In this document: piece after piece, positions 29,463 through 38,822 of the stretch
How the letters are laid out: each line of letters starts with the position of its first letter
How positions within the stretch are numbered: the stretch's first letter is position 1
Assembly (NCBI GenBank): GCA_018667915.1
Contig: JABIRI010000141.1
Span: 40,022-104,021, forward strand
Direction of reading: 5' to 3'
Origin: Opitutaceae bacterium
GTDB taxonomy: Bacteria > Verrucomicrobiota > Verrucomicrobiia > Opitutales > Opitutaceae
DNA: 64,000 bases
The notes under the pieces: model-generated
Database searches by the model: none
Told to the model about the DNA's origin: nothing
The model's input: the letters and a program-made list of their open reading frames with translations, nothing else
Position numbers and translations under genes: made by a program

Positions 29463-29516
29463 CACGGTGGCCAATAGACCCCGAATGCCGAGAATCACCT
29501 GCGCTTTTTACCCGGT

Positions 29517-29539
29517 AAAGTAACCTATTAGGTTACTTT
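29517..29539. promoter_or_regulatory. perfect palindrome AAAGTAACCTA-T-TAGGTTACTTT containing AACCT-N3-AGGTT (MqsA-type operator)
   Basis: 11-bp perfect arms, 1-nt centre. Confidence 0.6.
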
Positions 29540-29599
29540 GGAAAGACGGGGAGTCCGTCGCGGAGAATTGGGTGGGATGAGATTCCCGAAGGAGGCCGA

Positions 29600-30514
29600 C
29601 TATCTTGCGAGCGCGTCTTCCACCGGCTTGGCGATCCACGCTTTGGGTGGGGTGACGCCGAGGACTTTGGCCAGGGTGGCGGCGGTGTCATAGGTGTTCA
29701 CGTGGCCGACGATTTCGTGGGCCTTTTTGACGCCGGGGCCGGCGATGATCCAAGGGATCTCGAGCTCAACCATACTTTCACCACCGTGTTTGGTGCCGAG
29801 GCCACCGTGATCGGCGGTGAGTAGAATCAGTGTGTCCTCCGAAACACCGGCTTTATCGATGGCGGCTACGATTTGACCCAGAAGTTGGTCCGTTTCCCGA
29901 ACCGCAAAAAGGTAGGGTTCACTGAGCCACGTTTTTTGGTGGCCCGCGTGGTCCACGTGGTCGAGGTGGATGAAGGTGAAGGTGGGTTTGTTCGTGACAA
30001 TATACTCGATGGCCGCCGCGGCAGTAGCGAACGCGGCTTCGGAGGTGTGTTTATCTCCCGGGGGATTTACGACGATGTCGCAGGCTTCCGTTTCGATGAG
30101 TCGAGCGAGCCCCTTCCAGTCGTGAAACAGGGCGATATTTGCGTTCGGACGTTGGTCCCGCAGCACGGAAAAAATGGTTGGGAACAGACCCCCAGCGCCG
30201 CGGGCGGTGGGTTCGATGGTGTAGTTGTCGAGCTGCCAACTGTTGGCGGTCACGCCGTGTTGCTCCGGTCCTGCGCCCGAAATCATGGATTTCCAATTGG
30301 AGCTGCTGCTGGTGGGCATCACTGCGCGGGCGTGCCAGGTGTAGGATCCCCGTTTCACCAAGTGATCGATGTTTGGTGTATCGGTGAGATGAATACCTTG
30401 GGGGCTGAGGCCGTCCACGCCGATTACGACGACATGGGTGGCCCGCGGTTCACCCGCGGTCAGCGTTGCGGTCGCGAAGAGAGCGAGGGTCAGTGAGCTG
30501 AGCGAGTGGCGCAT
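29600..30514 (-). CDS. alkaline phosphatase family / nucleotide pyrophosphatase-type protein
   Basis: HVVVIGVDGLSPQGIHLTDTPNIDHLVKRGSYT...LLTADHGGLGTKHGG; start reassigned to ATG 30514. Confidence 0.88.
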   Translation of the reverse strand: MRHSLSSLTLALFATATLTAGEPRATHVVVIGVDGLSPQGIHLTDTPNIDHLVKRGSYTWHARAVMPTSSSSNWKSMISGAGPEQHGVTANSWQLDNYTIEPTARGAGGLFPTIFSVLRDQRPNANIALFHDWKGLARLIETEACDIVVNPPGDKHTSEAAFATAAAAIEYIVTNKPTFTFIHLDHVDHAGHQKTWLSEPYLFAVRETDQLLGQIVAAIDKAGVSEDTLILLTADHGGLGTKHGGESMVELEIPWIIAGPGVKKAHEIVGHVNTYDTAATLAKVLGVTPPKAWIAKPVEDALAR

Positions 30515-30531
30515 GATAGGAAGAGAGGGGT

Positions 30532-32433
30532 TCAGCGCACCTGACGCGTGGTGTCTTCGAGTTGGTTGAGGGCCCGGTTGATGACGCGCACGACGTATTT
30601 GCCGCGCTGTTCGAGTTCCTCGCGTGGTTCGAGGGCGGCGTGCATGGCGGCCAAAACGGGGCGGGCTTGTTCGTCGATTTCGTCGAGCACGTTGGCGGCG
30701 TGCAGACGTTCCCATTGGGCGCCTGTATCGAGCACGGCGGTGAGCACGGTCAGTGCTTTGGCGGGTTTGCCTAGATTGCACAGCGCGCGGGCGGCGGCGA
30801 CTTGCACGATCACGTCCGGATCCTGCAGTGCCCGGGTGAGTCGGGCGGCCGTTTGGTTGGCGGCGGGTTGACCGATGTTGCCGATGCCGATGGCACCCCA
30901 GTAGCGAACGGAAGGCTGGGTATCGTCGAGGGCGGCGATGAGTTCGGGCAGGGCATCCGGTCCATTGGAGGCCTGATTGGCGATGTGGGCGAGGCGTTGG
31001 GAGAAGGTGGGGTCGTCGTTTTGCCGCAGGATGTCGTAGCGATTGCCGAGACGTTTTTCCTCAGTGACGAGAATGGGCTCGGGAATGAGACCGGTATCCC
31101 GGGTGTCACGGACCCACTGCAGGTGAACTTCGCGCAAACGGGCCAGGGTGGACGCGTAGGCCGGGTCGTCGGCGAGGTTGTTGATTTCATGCGGATCCGA
31201 ACCCACTTCATAGAGCTCTTCGACGGGTTTGCGGGGGGCGAAGAACTGGGAGGGAATGGGAGCGAGTTTGCCCGCATCATGCAGGCGGCGAAGGTCGGCC
31301 ATGGTCGTGCCCTTTTCCGGCGTATTCATGTATTGGTAATACGTCTTGAGCGGCTCGTAGTTGCGGATGTAACGGAAGCGTTGGTCGCGCACCATGCGGA
31401 TGATGTCGTAGCGCTCATCCATGCGATCGCGGGCGCCGTAGATGTATTGGCGGGCAGCCGGGAGATCGCGGCCGAGGAAGGGTTGCCCTTCCAGGTAGTC
31501 GGGTAGGTCGATGCCGGCGAGATTCAGCACAGTGGGGGCAAAGTCGATGGAGCTGACGAGTTGGGAATCGACCGTGCCGGGCGTGATCTGTCCGGGGATG
31601 CGAAAGGTGTCGGGAACACGCACGGCGAGCGGGATGTGGGTGCCGGATTCGTAGAGCCAACGTTTGCCGCGGGGGAGACCGATTCCGTGATCGGACCAAA
31701 AGAAGATGATGGTATTTTCGTAGAGTCCATCATCCTTGAGCTGTTGGATGAGATCACCGGCCCACGTATCCATGGCGGTGATGAGTTCGTAGTTTCGCTT
31801 CCAGTTATCGCGGGCGGCGGGCGTCTCGGGGTAATAGGGCGGGTAGGTGGTGAGGGCTTGCGGATCTTGTCGGTGTTCGGGAGCGAGATCGGCGGTGACG
31901 TCGCGATATTTGTCGTCGCTTTCGATGCCACTCTCGTGGGTGCCACCGAAGTTGAAGACAGCGAAGAAGGGTTGATTTTTGTCCGGCCGATTGCGCCAGT
32001 GTCCCTTGCCGCTGGAGTCGTCCCAAGCGCCTTCGGCGGCAGGTTCATCCTTGGGGAGTTGGTAATCGGTTTTGCTGTTGTTGGACGTATAGTATCCCGC
32101 TTGTCGAAGGTAGGAGGGAAACAACTCGATGTGGTCCGGTAGGTAAGCGGCACTACGCATGTGCTGAGTGCCGATGGAGGACTGATACATGCCAGTAATG
32201 ATCGCGCTGCGAACGGGGGCGCAGACGCCCGCACTGGTGTAAGTTCGATTGAAGACGACACCCTCGTTGGCCAACTGATCGAGGTGCGGCGTGATGGCAT
32301 GGGGGTCGCCCATGAAGCCAATGTGCGGGCTGATGTCTTCGGTGCTGAGCCAGAGAATATTGGGGCGATCAGCGGCAGAGGCGAGGAGACCGGGTATAGC
32401 GAGGAGGACGAAAAAAACGGAGCGGAATTTCAT
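30532..32433 (-). CDS. sulfatase with C-terminal HEAT-like repeats
   Basis: NILWLSTEDISPHIG; CAPVRSAIITG; FWSDHGIGLPRGKRW; C-terminal VRYWGAIGIGNIGQPAANQTAARLTRAL. Confidence 0.92.
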   Translation of the reverse strand: MKFRSVFFVLLAIPGLLASAADRPNILWLSTEDISPHIGFMGDPHAITPHLDQLANEGVVFNRTYTSAGVCAPVRSAIITGMYQSSIGTQHMRSAAYLPDHIELFPSYLRQAGYYTSNNSKTDYQLPKDEPAAEGAWDDSSGKGHWRNRPDKNQPFFAVFNFGGTHESGIESDDKYRDVTADLAPEHRQDPQALTTYPPYYPETPAARDNWKRNYELITAMDTWAGDLIQQLKDDGLYENTIIFFWSDHGIGLPRGKRWLYESGTHIPLAVRVPDTFRIPGQITPGTVDSQLVSSIDFAPTVLNLAGIDLPDYLEGQPFLGRDLPAARQYIYGARDRMDERYDIIRMVRDQRFRYIRNYEPLKTYYQYMNTPEKGTTMADLRRLHDAGKLAPIPSQFFAPRKPVEELYEVGSDPHEINNLADDPAYASTLARLREVHLQWVRDTRDTGLIPEPILVTEEKRLGNRYDILRQNDDPTFSQRLAHIANQASNGPDALPELIAALDDTQPSVRYWGAIGIGNIGQPAANQTAARLTRALQDPDVIVQVAAARALCNLGKPAKALTVLTAVLDTGAQWERLHAANVLDEIDEQARPVLAAMHAALEPREELEQRGKYVVRVINRALNQLEDTTRQVR

Positions 32434-32448
32434 GGAAGAGAAGGAGCG

Positions 32449-33999
32449 TTATTCCTGACCAATATTGATGGCGGCGACTTCGGGAGCGTTGTCGGCGATG
32501 TCGTGATCGAGGGCATCGTAGCGGGCAATCATCTCCGCCAATTTGGCGGGCATCGATTTGGCCAAATCGTTGGTTTCAGAGCGGTCTTTCACGATATTGT
32601 AGAGCTCCCACTGCTTGATATTTTTCTGCCAGGAGATCTTCCAGTCACCGTGGCGCAGGGCGCGATTGCCACCGAAGAATTGCCAGAGTTCGCGCGAACC
32701 CCCGGTTGATTTGCCTTTGATGATTGGCATGAGTGATTGGCCGCGGAGGGGCGCGATGTCGGCACCAGCGTAGGTTTCGGGGTAGGTGGCGCCAGCGAGC
32801 TCGTAAAGGGTGGGGGCGACGTCGATGAGGTGGCCGGGGCCATCGACGATGCGGCCGCGTTTGCCGCCGAGACCGTCGGGCCAGTGCATAATGAAAGGGG
32901 ATGAGATCCCGCCCTCGTGTTGGTTTTGTTTATACCAACGGAAGGGAGTATTGCTGGCGTGGGCCCATCCCTCGTCGTAGGTCCAGTAACTCTCGGCCGT
33001 CCATGGCATGAGCATCTCTTCGCGCGTCGGGGAACGGGTGCGTTGGAACGGGCAACCGCCGTTGTCGCTGAGAAAAATGAAGATGGTGTTGTCGAATTCA
33101 TCGCGTGCTTTGAGACGGTCGATGACCCGGCCGATGTTTTGGTCTACGCAGTCAATCATCGCGGCGTAGGTGGCCATGGTGAGGTTATGCTCACGGCGGA
33201 GTTCATCGCTGATGGTGTCCCAGGCTGGGACCTCGGGTGGGCGCTCGGAGAGCACCGCATTTTCGCCAATGATACCGAGCTCCTGTTGGCGTTGGTAGCG
33301 GGCTTTGCGTAGCTCATCCCAACCCATGTCGTAGCGCCCGAGGTATTTTTCGACATCGGCCTGTTTAGCGTGAAGCGGGTAGTGCGGGGCGTTGTAGGCA
33401 AGGTAGAGAAGGAAAGGCTGGTCGCTACTCTCCGGGATCTCTTCGTCGAGGAACATGAGCGCGTGATCGGTCATCGCATCGGTGGCGTAGAATCCTTCCG
33501 GAATTTCGTAGGGTTCACCGTCTAGACGGAAAGTATCGTAGCCCTTGGTGCTCTCGCCGTTGAAGAAATTAACCGCTCCCGCGAGGTGTCCGAAGTAGCG
33601 ATCAAACCCCTGCTGGGTTGGTTCGCCGAGTAGGTGCCACTTGCCCGACATCAGCGTCTTGTAACCGGCGGTGCGCAGGGTTTCTGCGAAGGTGACGGAG
33701 TTGCGGTGCTGGCCGGTGAAGGAGACCTCTGGGTAGTAGCGTCCCGACAACATGGTGGCGCGCGTTTGGGAGCACTTGGCCGTGTTGTAGAACTGACGGA
33801 AGCGCAGACCGTCGGCAGCGAGCTGATCGAGGTGGGGCGTGTCGATTTCACCGCCGTAGGGACCGATGTCGGAGAACCCGAGATCATCGGTAATAATCAA
33901 TACGATGTTCGGACGGTCTGCGGCGGAGAGCACTGCTGGCAGTGCAAGTAGGCAAAAGCCAAAAAACGGAGCGATGAATTTAAGAGCGGTAACGCGCAT
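32449..33999 (-). CDS. arylsulfatase (atypical CSQTR active-site motif)
   Basis: NIVLIITDDLGFSDIGPYGGEIDTPHLDQLA; CSQTRATMLSGRYYP; start reassigned to ATG 33999. Confidence 0.92.
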   Translation of the reverse strand: MRVTALKFIAPFFGFCLLALPAVLSAADRPNIVLIITDDLGFSDIGPYGGEIDTPHLDQLAADGLRFRQFYNTAKCSQTRATMLSGRYYPEVSFTGQHRNSVTFAETLRTAGYKTLMSGKWHLLGEPTQQGFDRYFGHLAGAVNFFNGESTKGYDTFRLDGEPYEIPEGFYATDAMTDHALMFLDEEIPESSDQPFLLYLAYNAPHYPLHAKQADVEKYLGRYDMGWDELRKARYQRQQELGIIGENAVLSERPPEVPAWDTISDELRREHNLTMATYAAMIDCVDQNIGRVIDRLKARDEFDNTIFIFLSDNGGCPFQRTRSPTREEMLMPWTAESYWTYDEGWAHASNTPFRWYKQNQHEGGISSPFIMHWPDGLGGKRGRIVDGPGHLIDVAPTLYELAGATYPETYAGADIAPLRGQSLMPIIKGKSTGGSRELWQFFGGNRALRHGDWKISWQKNIKQWELYNIVKDRSETNDLAKSMPAKLAEMIARYDALDHDIADNAPEVAAINIGQE

Positions 34000-34064
34000 T
34001 TGGGGTGGAGAGCGGGGTGAAGGCGTTGTAGTGCAAGGTCGCACGGTTTCAAACGTGAACGCAT

Positions 34065-34077
34065 TGTAACCGTTGAG
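34065..34077. promoter_or_regulatory. putative LacI-family operator TGTAACCGTTGAG
   Basis: Strong TGTAACCGTT half in a divergent intergenic region. Confidence 0.45.
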
Positions 34078-34095
34078 GCAACGACTCGGTTGCAC

Positions 34096-34108
34096 TGTAA
34101 CGATTCCG
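34096..34108. promoter_or_regulatory. putative LacI-family operator TGTAACGATTCCG
   Basis: Same divergent region, second TGTAACG half-site. Confidence 0.4.
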
Positions 34109-34166
34109 TGCGGGCGTGGTTCGCGGCTGGCTCTGGAACGGTTGGAGTGCTTCTATCCCACTTGTC

Positions 34167-36140
34167 ATGCCCCTATCCCGCCTGCGCCTTGTCCTGTTAT
34201 TAATGGTTTCAGTGTCCACCTGCGTCTTCGCTCACGAGGCGACAGAGGAGTTCACGGCCGATGTCACGACAGAGGCCAAACCGTGGACTCATCTCGAGTT
34301 TCAAAACGACCCGGATAATTTCCAGTTTGCCGTGGTCAGTGATCGCACGGGCAGTCCGCGTGCGGGGGTATTTCAGGATGCGGTTAAGAAACTGAATTGG
34401 ATGATGCCTGAGTTCGTCATCTCGGTGGGGGATTTGATTCAAGGCACCTCCGAGAATGCGCAGACGAACGACGCCGAGTGGGACGAGATGATGAGTTGGA
34501 TCGAGCCTCTCAAGATGCCGTTCTTCTTCGCCGCGGGGAACCACGATATCCAGATGAAGTGGATCGAGGGCCGCGTGCAGCCGGAAGACATGTTGGCTCA
34601 GTGGAACGAGCGCTTCGGCACAACGCACTACTCCTTTGTCTACAAGAACGTGCTCTTTGTCGTGCTTTTCACCAACGACAACAAAGAGCAGTTCATCGGC
34701 GAAAATCAGGTGGCCTATTTCGAACAAACGATGGCGGAGAACGAAGATGTGCGATGGACGTTCGTGCTGTTGCATCATCCGTTGTGGCTTTATCCGCACG
34801 AGAGTAATTTTTCGCGCATTGAAAACGCGCTGCGGGGTCGGAAACATACCGTTCTGGCCGGCCACCACCACCGCTACGTGCAGATGGATCGCAATGACAG
34901 TGATTACATCCTGTTGGCATCAACCGGTGGTGGATCGAAACTAAGGGGACAGGCCTTTGGCGAGTTCGATCACTTCGCGTGGTTTACCATGACGGATGAA
35001 GGCCCGGTCATGGCGAATCTGGAGCTGAGTGGCATCATGCCCAAAGACGTAGCCACGGAAAAGTCGTTCAAGCACATGCAGGCTTTGGAACAAAGCGCTT
35101 CCGCCAAAACGCACGTGATTCTGGAAACCCAGTCGGACGGGACGGTGATCGGTGGCTCCGTCTTTGTAGAACTGCAAAATCGTTCGCCTGAGCCGTTAAA
35201 AGTAACCGGACAATTTAAGCATAATCACAAGGTGTATCCTCGGTTGGAGGGGCCGATCGCAGAAGAACTCACCGGTCGACAAAGCCAGATCATAGAAACG
35301 GAGTTGATGATCGTAGAATCCTTTTCGGTGGCGGACGGCGAGATACTCGAATTAGACCTCACTTTCAGCCAGTCAGGATTGGCGGACATGGAGATTCATC
35401 AATCCATCGCTGTCTCGCTGGTTCCTCGTCGCGTCGATTTGATCGCTCTGGAAGAAATGGAATTTGTTGAGGTCACCGAACTCATGCTTCGAGCGCCGGA
35501 CGATGGGCGTAATATCCGCTACACGATCGACGGTTCTGAGCCTACAAAGGACTCTAATTTGGCAGCGGGGCCGATTTCCTTAAATGAAGATACGGTCTTA
35601 AAAGCGCGATTGATTACGAAGGGCGGCATCGGTGGGGCGGTGGATACGGTCCGCTTTAAAAAGATTCCGGCCGGCCGAGGGTTGATCGCTCGTTATTACG
35701 AGCATGATAACAGCAAAGGGCATGTGAATCAGATGCCGATCTTTACCGGCTTGAGTCCCACTTTGATCAAGCGGGTCGACAATATTGATCTAAGTCAGAT
35801 CACTCGGCGCGCCGAGGATTTTGCCGTTGTCTTCCGTGGCTGGTTTGATGTCCCGGAGTCGGGTAATTACGGGTTTCATGTCGAGTCGGCCGATGGCGTG
35901 CGGCTGATGATCGATGGTAAAGACATCGTAGATGATCAGATCAAACATCCCCGGCGTGAATCTTCGGGCTTCGCGAATCTCGAGGCGGGCCGACATGCGA
36001 TTGAACTCCATTTCTTTCAAGCCAACCGCGACAGCTACTTGCGCGTGGAGTATACGATTCCATCCGGACAACGACTCCCTATTCCGCCCGCCGCCTTGTT
36101 TCTCGATGAAAAACAAAGTCTATCGAATTCCCTCTTCTGA
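34167..36140 (+). CDS. metallophosphoesterase with chitobiase-type and PA14 C-terminal domains
   Basis: FAVVSDRTGSPRAGVF, AAGNHDIQ, LAGHHHRYVQ; IRYTIDGSEPT; PA14-like GLIARYYEHDN...FRGWFDVPESGNYGFHVESADGVRLMIDGK; start reassigned to ATG 34167. Confidence 0.85.
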   Translation: MPLSRLRLVLLLMVSVSTCVFAHEATEEFTADVTTEAKPWTHLEFQNDPDNFQFAVVSDRTGSPRAGVFQDAVKKLNWMMPEFVISVGDLIQGTSENAQTNDAEWDEMMSWIEPLKMPFFFAAGNHDIQMKWIEGRVQPEDMLAQWNERFGTTHYSFVYKNVLFVVLFTNDNKEQFIGENQVAYFEQTMAENEDVRWTFVLLHHPLWLYPHESNFSRIENALRGRKHTVLAGHHHRYVQMDRNDSDYILLASTGGGSKLRGQAFGEFDHFAWFTMTDEGPVMANLELSGIMPKDVATEKSFKHMQALEQSASAKTHVILETQSDGTVIGGSVFVELQNRSPEPLKVTGQFKHNHKVYPRLEGPIAEELTGRQSQIIETELMIVESFSVADGEILELDLTFSQSGLADMEIHQSIAVSLVPRRVDLIALEEMEFVEVTELMLRAPDDGRNIRYTIDGSEPTKDSNLAAGPISLNEDTVLKARLITKGGIGGAVDTVRFKKIPAGRGLIARYYEHDNSKGHVNQMPIFTGLSPTLIKRVDNIDLSQITRRAEDFAVVFRGWFDVPESGNYGFHVESADGVRLMIDGKDIVDDQIKHPRRESSGFANLEAGRHAIELHFFQANRDSYLRVEYTIPSGQRLPIPPAALFLDEKQSLSNSLF

Positions 36141-37462
36141 TGATTAAATATTCCCTTCGTTTCCTCGCGACGGTTACCGCCGCTCTGGTCGCTTCAGGCG
36201 AGCCCTCACGCCCCAACATTGTCCTCATCATGGCGGATGACATGGGTTACGAAACCCTAACGAGCTACGGGTCGGCGGACTACGAGACACCACGCCTTGA
36301 TGCCTTGGCCGCGTCGGGCATACGGTTTACGCAGGCGCATTCCCAACCGTTGTGCACCCCCACTCGGGTGCAGATCATGACCGGGCAATACAACGTGCGG
36401 AACTACACTCATTTTGGGCAGTTGCCGACTAGTCAGCGGACGTTCGCAAATGACTTACGCGAAGTGGGTTACACGACTGCGATTGCGGGAAAGTGGCAGC
36501 TGGGGAAAGACCGGAAGCTGATCGATCACTTCGGTTTCGATGAATACTGCTTGTGGTGGTTGGAGCGGAAGAGCTGGCGCTACGGGAACGTGGGAGAGCT
36601 GATTCAAAACGACGAAATCTTGCCGGGTGAGAAGGGCGAGTATGGCCCCGATGTGCTCAATAACTTCGTGCTCGATTTCATGGAACGTCACGTGGATGAG
36701 CCGTTCCTTGTCTATTACCCGATGCTGTTGCCACATTCTCCGTTTGTCCCTACGCCTAATTCGGCGGGTTCACCGGCTGCGGATGATGCCGATCCCGCTT
36801 ACTTCAAGGACATGGTGGAATACACCGATGAACTGGTTGGCCGGGTGGAGGACAAACTCGATGACCTAGGTATTCGAGAGAACACGCTGTTGATTTTTAT
36901 CGGCGACAATGGGACCAACAATGACATCACCTCGCACATGATTGATGGTCGCAGCATCAAGGGCGCGAAGGGGACAATGACGGATGGTGGCACTCACGTG
37001 CCCATGATTATGAATTGGCCCGAAACCGTGCCTGCGGGTTTGGTTTCAGAAGGGCTGGTGGATTTTTCTGATTTCATGCCGACGATGCATCGATTGGCAG
37101 GTTATGAGCCGTCGGCGGATCGCCCGATGGATGGTTTCGATCTGGTTCCGGTCATCACCGGTGAACGCCCCACGCTGCGGGAGTGGTCCTACTGCTGGTA
37201 TCGGCGGGGCAAGGACGAAGCCCGCGTATCGATTGTGGATCAGGAAGTGGATGCCTTCGCCCGCACCGTTCGGTTCAAACGGTATCACGACGGACGCTTT
37301 TTCGACACGGTAAGGGATGTTCTCGAAGAACGGCCATTGGACGCCGAAACGCTCGATGCGCCAACGCGTCAAGTATGGGCGCAACTCGGCGAAGTGCTGG
37401 CCGATTTTGAAGTTGTCGGCGCGGCCCGGGCAGATGGTCAGGCTCAGGGCCCGGTGCGGTAG
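36140..37462 (+). CDS. sulfatase (arylsulfatase A-like)
   Basis: NIVLIMADDMGYETL; CTPTRVQIMTG; GKWQLGKD. Confidence 0.93.
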   Translation: MIKYSLRFLATVTAALVASGEPSRPNIVLIMADDMGYETLTSYGSADYETPRLDALAASGIRFTQAHSQPLCTPTRVQIMTGQYNVRNYTHFGQLPTSQRTFANDLREVGYTTAIAGKWQLGKDRKLIDHFGFDEYCLWWLERKSWRYGNVGELIQNDEILPGEKGEYGPDVLNNFVLDFMERHVDEPFLVYYPMLLPHSPFVPTPNSAGSPAADDADPAYFKDMVEYTDELVGRVEDKLDDLGIRENTLLIFIGDNGTNNDITSHMIDGRSIKGAKGTMTDGGTHVPMIMNWPETVPAGLVSEGLVDFSDFMPTMHRLAGYEPSADRPMDGFDLVPVITGERPTLREWSYCWYRRGKDEARVSIVDQEVDAFARTVRFKRYHDGRFFDTVRDVLEERPLDAETLDAPTRQVWAQLGEVLADFEVVGAARADGQAQGPVR

Positions 37463-37464
37463 TC

Positions 37465-38550
37465 CTAGGTTTTGGCGGACGAAGTTTTGCGCGGAGCAGA
37501 ACTACGCGACCGATGGACGGGCGTGGCACTGTGGCCGTCGACCCATTCCCCTTCAACGAGGATCCAAAGTGGATCCTCCGGCACGCCGTTTTCGTTGCGG
37601 GTGAGTTGATCGACCACCAAGTTGACGGCAACCTTCCCCGCGCCACTCCACTTGGGGTTATAGCCGGCGTAGCCCTCATAGGAAGAGTGCCAACCGAGGT
37701 GAGCGAAACCCACTTTTTGGGGTTGAGTGTAACCGAGGGAATCGAGCTGATGGGGCACGTCCTTGCCGACACCCAATACGCAATCGGGTTGGTATTTTTT
37801 GAGCCACTTTTCGAGTTCGTTCAGATCTTCCTCACTATCTGTTTCTTCCCGGTAGAAGATGGGAATCAGGTCCTTTTCAGCGATATTGAGGTCTTCCGAG
37901 TGAAGGGCGGCGCTGCGTTTAAAATCGGAGGAACGCTCGAAAATTTTGGGGATGATCACGCCGAATCGTTGGTAGCCCCGGTCCTGCAATTTTTTGATCA
38001 GTTTGATCATGTTACCGTAGTGGTTTACTTCCACGCGATGCAGGTTGGGATTTAGATGAGCCCCACCGATGGAAACCATGGCCAAGCCGCTAAGATCAAG
38101 GGACGAGAGGTCTACCTCGCGCTCCATGAAGTGTTCGAAAATCACTGCTCCAATCCCGCGGGCCCGGATGATATCGATCAATCGGCGGGGGTTCATCCCC
38201 GGTTCATACCAGCCGAATTCCTCGACTCGAAATCCGAGCGCTTCGGCTTGGCGGTGAATCCCGCGGCGCAACGAGTCTGGATTTCCTTCCCGGTCGTAGT
38301 CCCAAGGTTGGCAATGAATCTCTGCAATCACGGGAGAGATGAGGGAGGTGCGTTTAAAACGCACGCTCGACATGACGGCCGACATGATGGGGTGAGATTC
38401 GTAACCAAGCTCTTGAGCGGCTTTGATGATCTTGTCTTTGGTGGCAGCTTTGTGTCCTGGCAGATTACGCAGGGCGCGGCTCACGGTAGCTTTGGACACC
38501 CCGACTTTGTCGGCGATGGCCTGAATGTTTACGCGTTTGGGGGTGCTCAT
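37465..38550 (-). CDS. LacI family transcriptional regulator
   Basis: VNIQAIADKVGVSKATVSRALRNLPGHKAATKDKIIKAAQELGY; start reassigned to ATG 38550. Confidence 0.95.
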   Translation of the reverse strand: MSTPKRVNIQAIADKVGVSKATVSRALRNLPGHKAATKDKIIKAAQELGYESHPIMSAVMSSVRFKRTSLISPVIAEIHCQPWDYDREGNPDSLRRGIHRQAEALGFRVEEFGWYEPGMNPRRLIDIIRARGIGAVIFEHFMEREVDLSSLDLSGLAMVSIGGAHLNPNLHRVEVNHYGNMIKLIKKLQDRGYQRFGVIIPKIFERSSDFKRSAALHSEDLNIAEKDLIPIFYREETDSEEDLNELEKWLKKYQPDCVLGVGKDVPHQLDSLGYTQPQKVGFAHLGWHSSYEGYAGYNPKWSGAGKVAVNLVVDQLTRNENGVPEDPLWILVEGEWVDGHSATPVHRSRSSAPRKTSSAKT

Positions 38551-38577
38551 GGGGTGAAGTAGGGAGGGGCGAATGGG

Positions 38578-38592
38578 ATGGAACTGTTCCAT
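38578..38592. promoter_or_regulatory. perfect palindrome ATGGAACTGTTCCAT in lacI-type leader (TGGAACTGTTCCA variant of the operator)
   Basis: 7-bp perfect arms, about 30 nt from the start codon. Confidence 0.5.
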
Positions 38593-38643
38593 TCGATGTG
38601 CTCAAAACGGTCGGTCTTCGATAGGAGCACAATAATTCATTAT

Positions 38644-38656
38644 TGTAACGGTTTCA
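38644..38656. promoter_or_regulatory. putative LacI-family operator TGTAACGGTTTCA
   Basis: Divergent promoter region lacI / MIOX. Confidence 0.6.
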
Positions 38657-38698
38657 TTGATGCTTTCCCCATAGATATGTTCCCGTAGGTGCCAGTGG

Positions 38699-38711
38699 TG
38701 TAACGCTTCCA
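38699..38711. promoter_or_regulatory. putative LacI-family operator TGTAACGCTTCCA
   Basis: Divergent promoter region lacI / MIOX. Confidence 0.5.
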
Positions 38712-38822
38712 ATAAGTGGACGGTGACTCTGCCGGGGTAACTCACAGCTTTCGTAGCACTGAACGGAACGGCGAACCGCAGCTGTTCATGTCCGAATTTG
38801 GATAGAAGAATTTACCTGCCCC

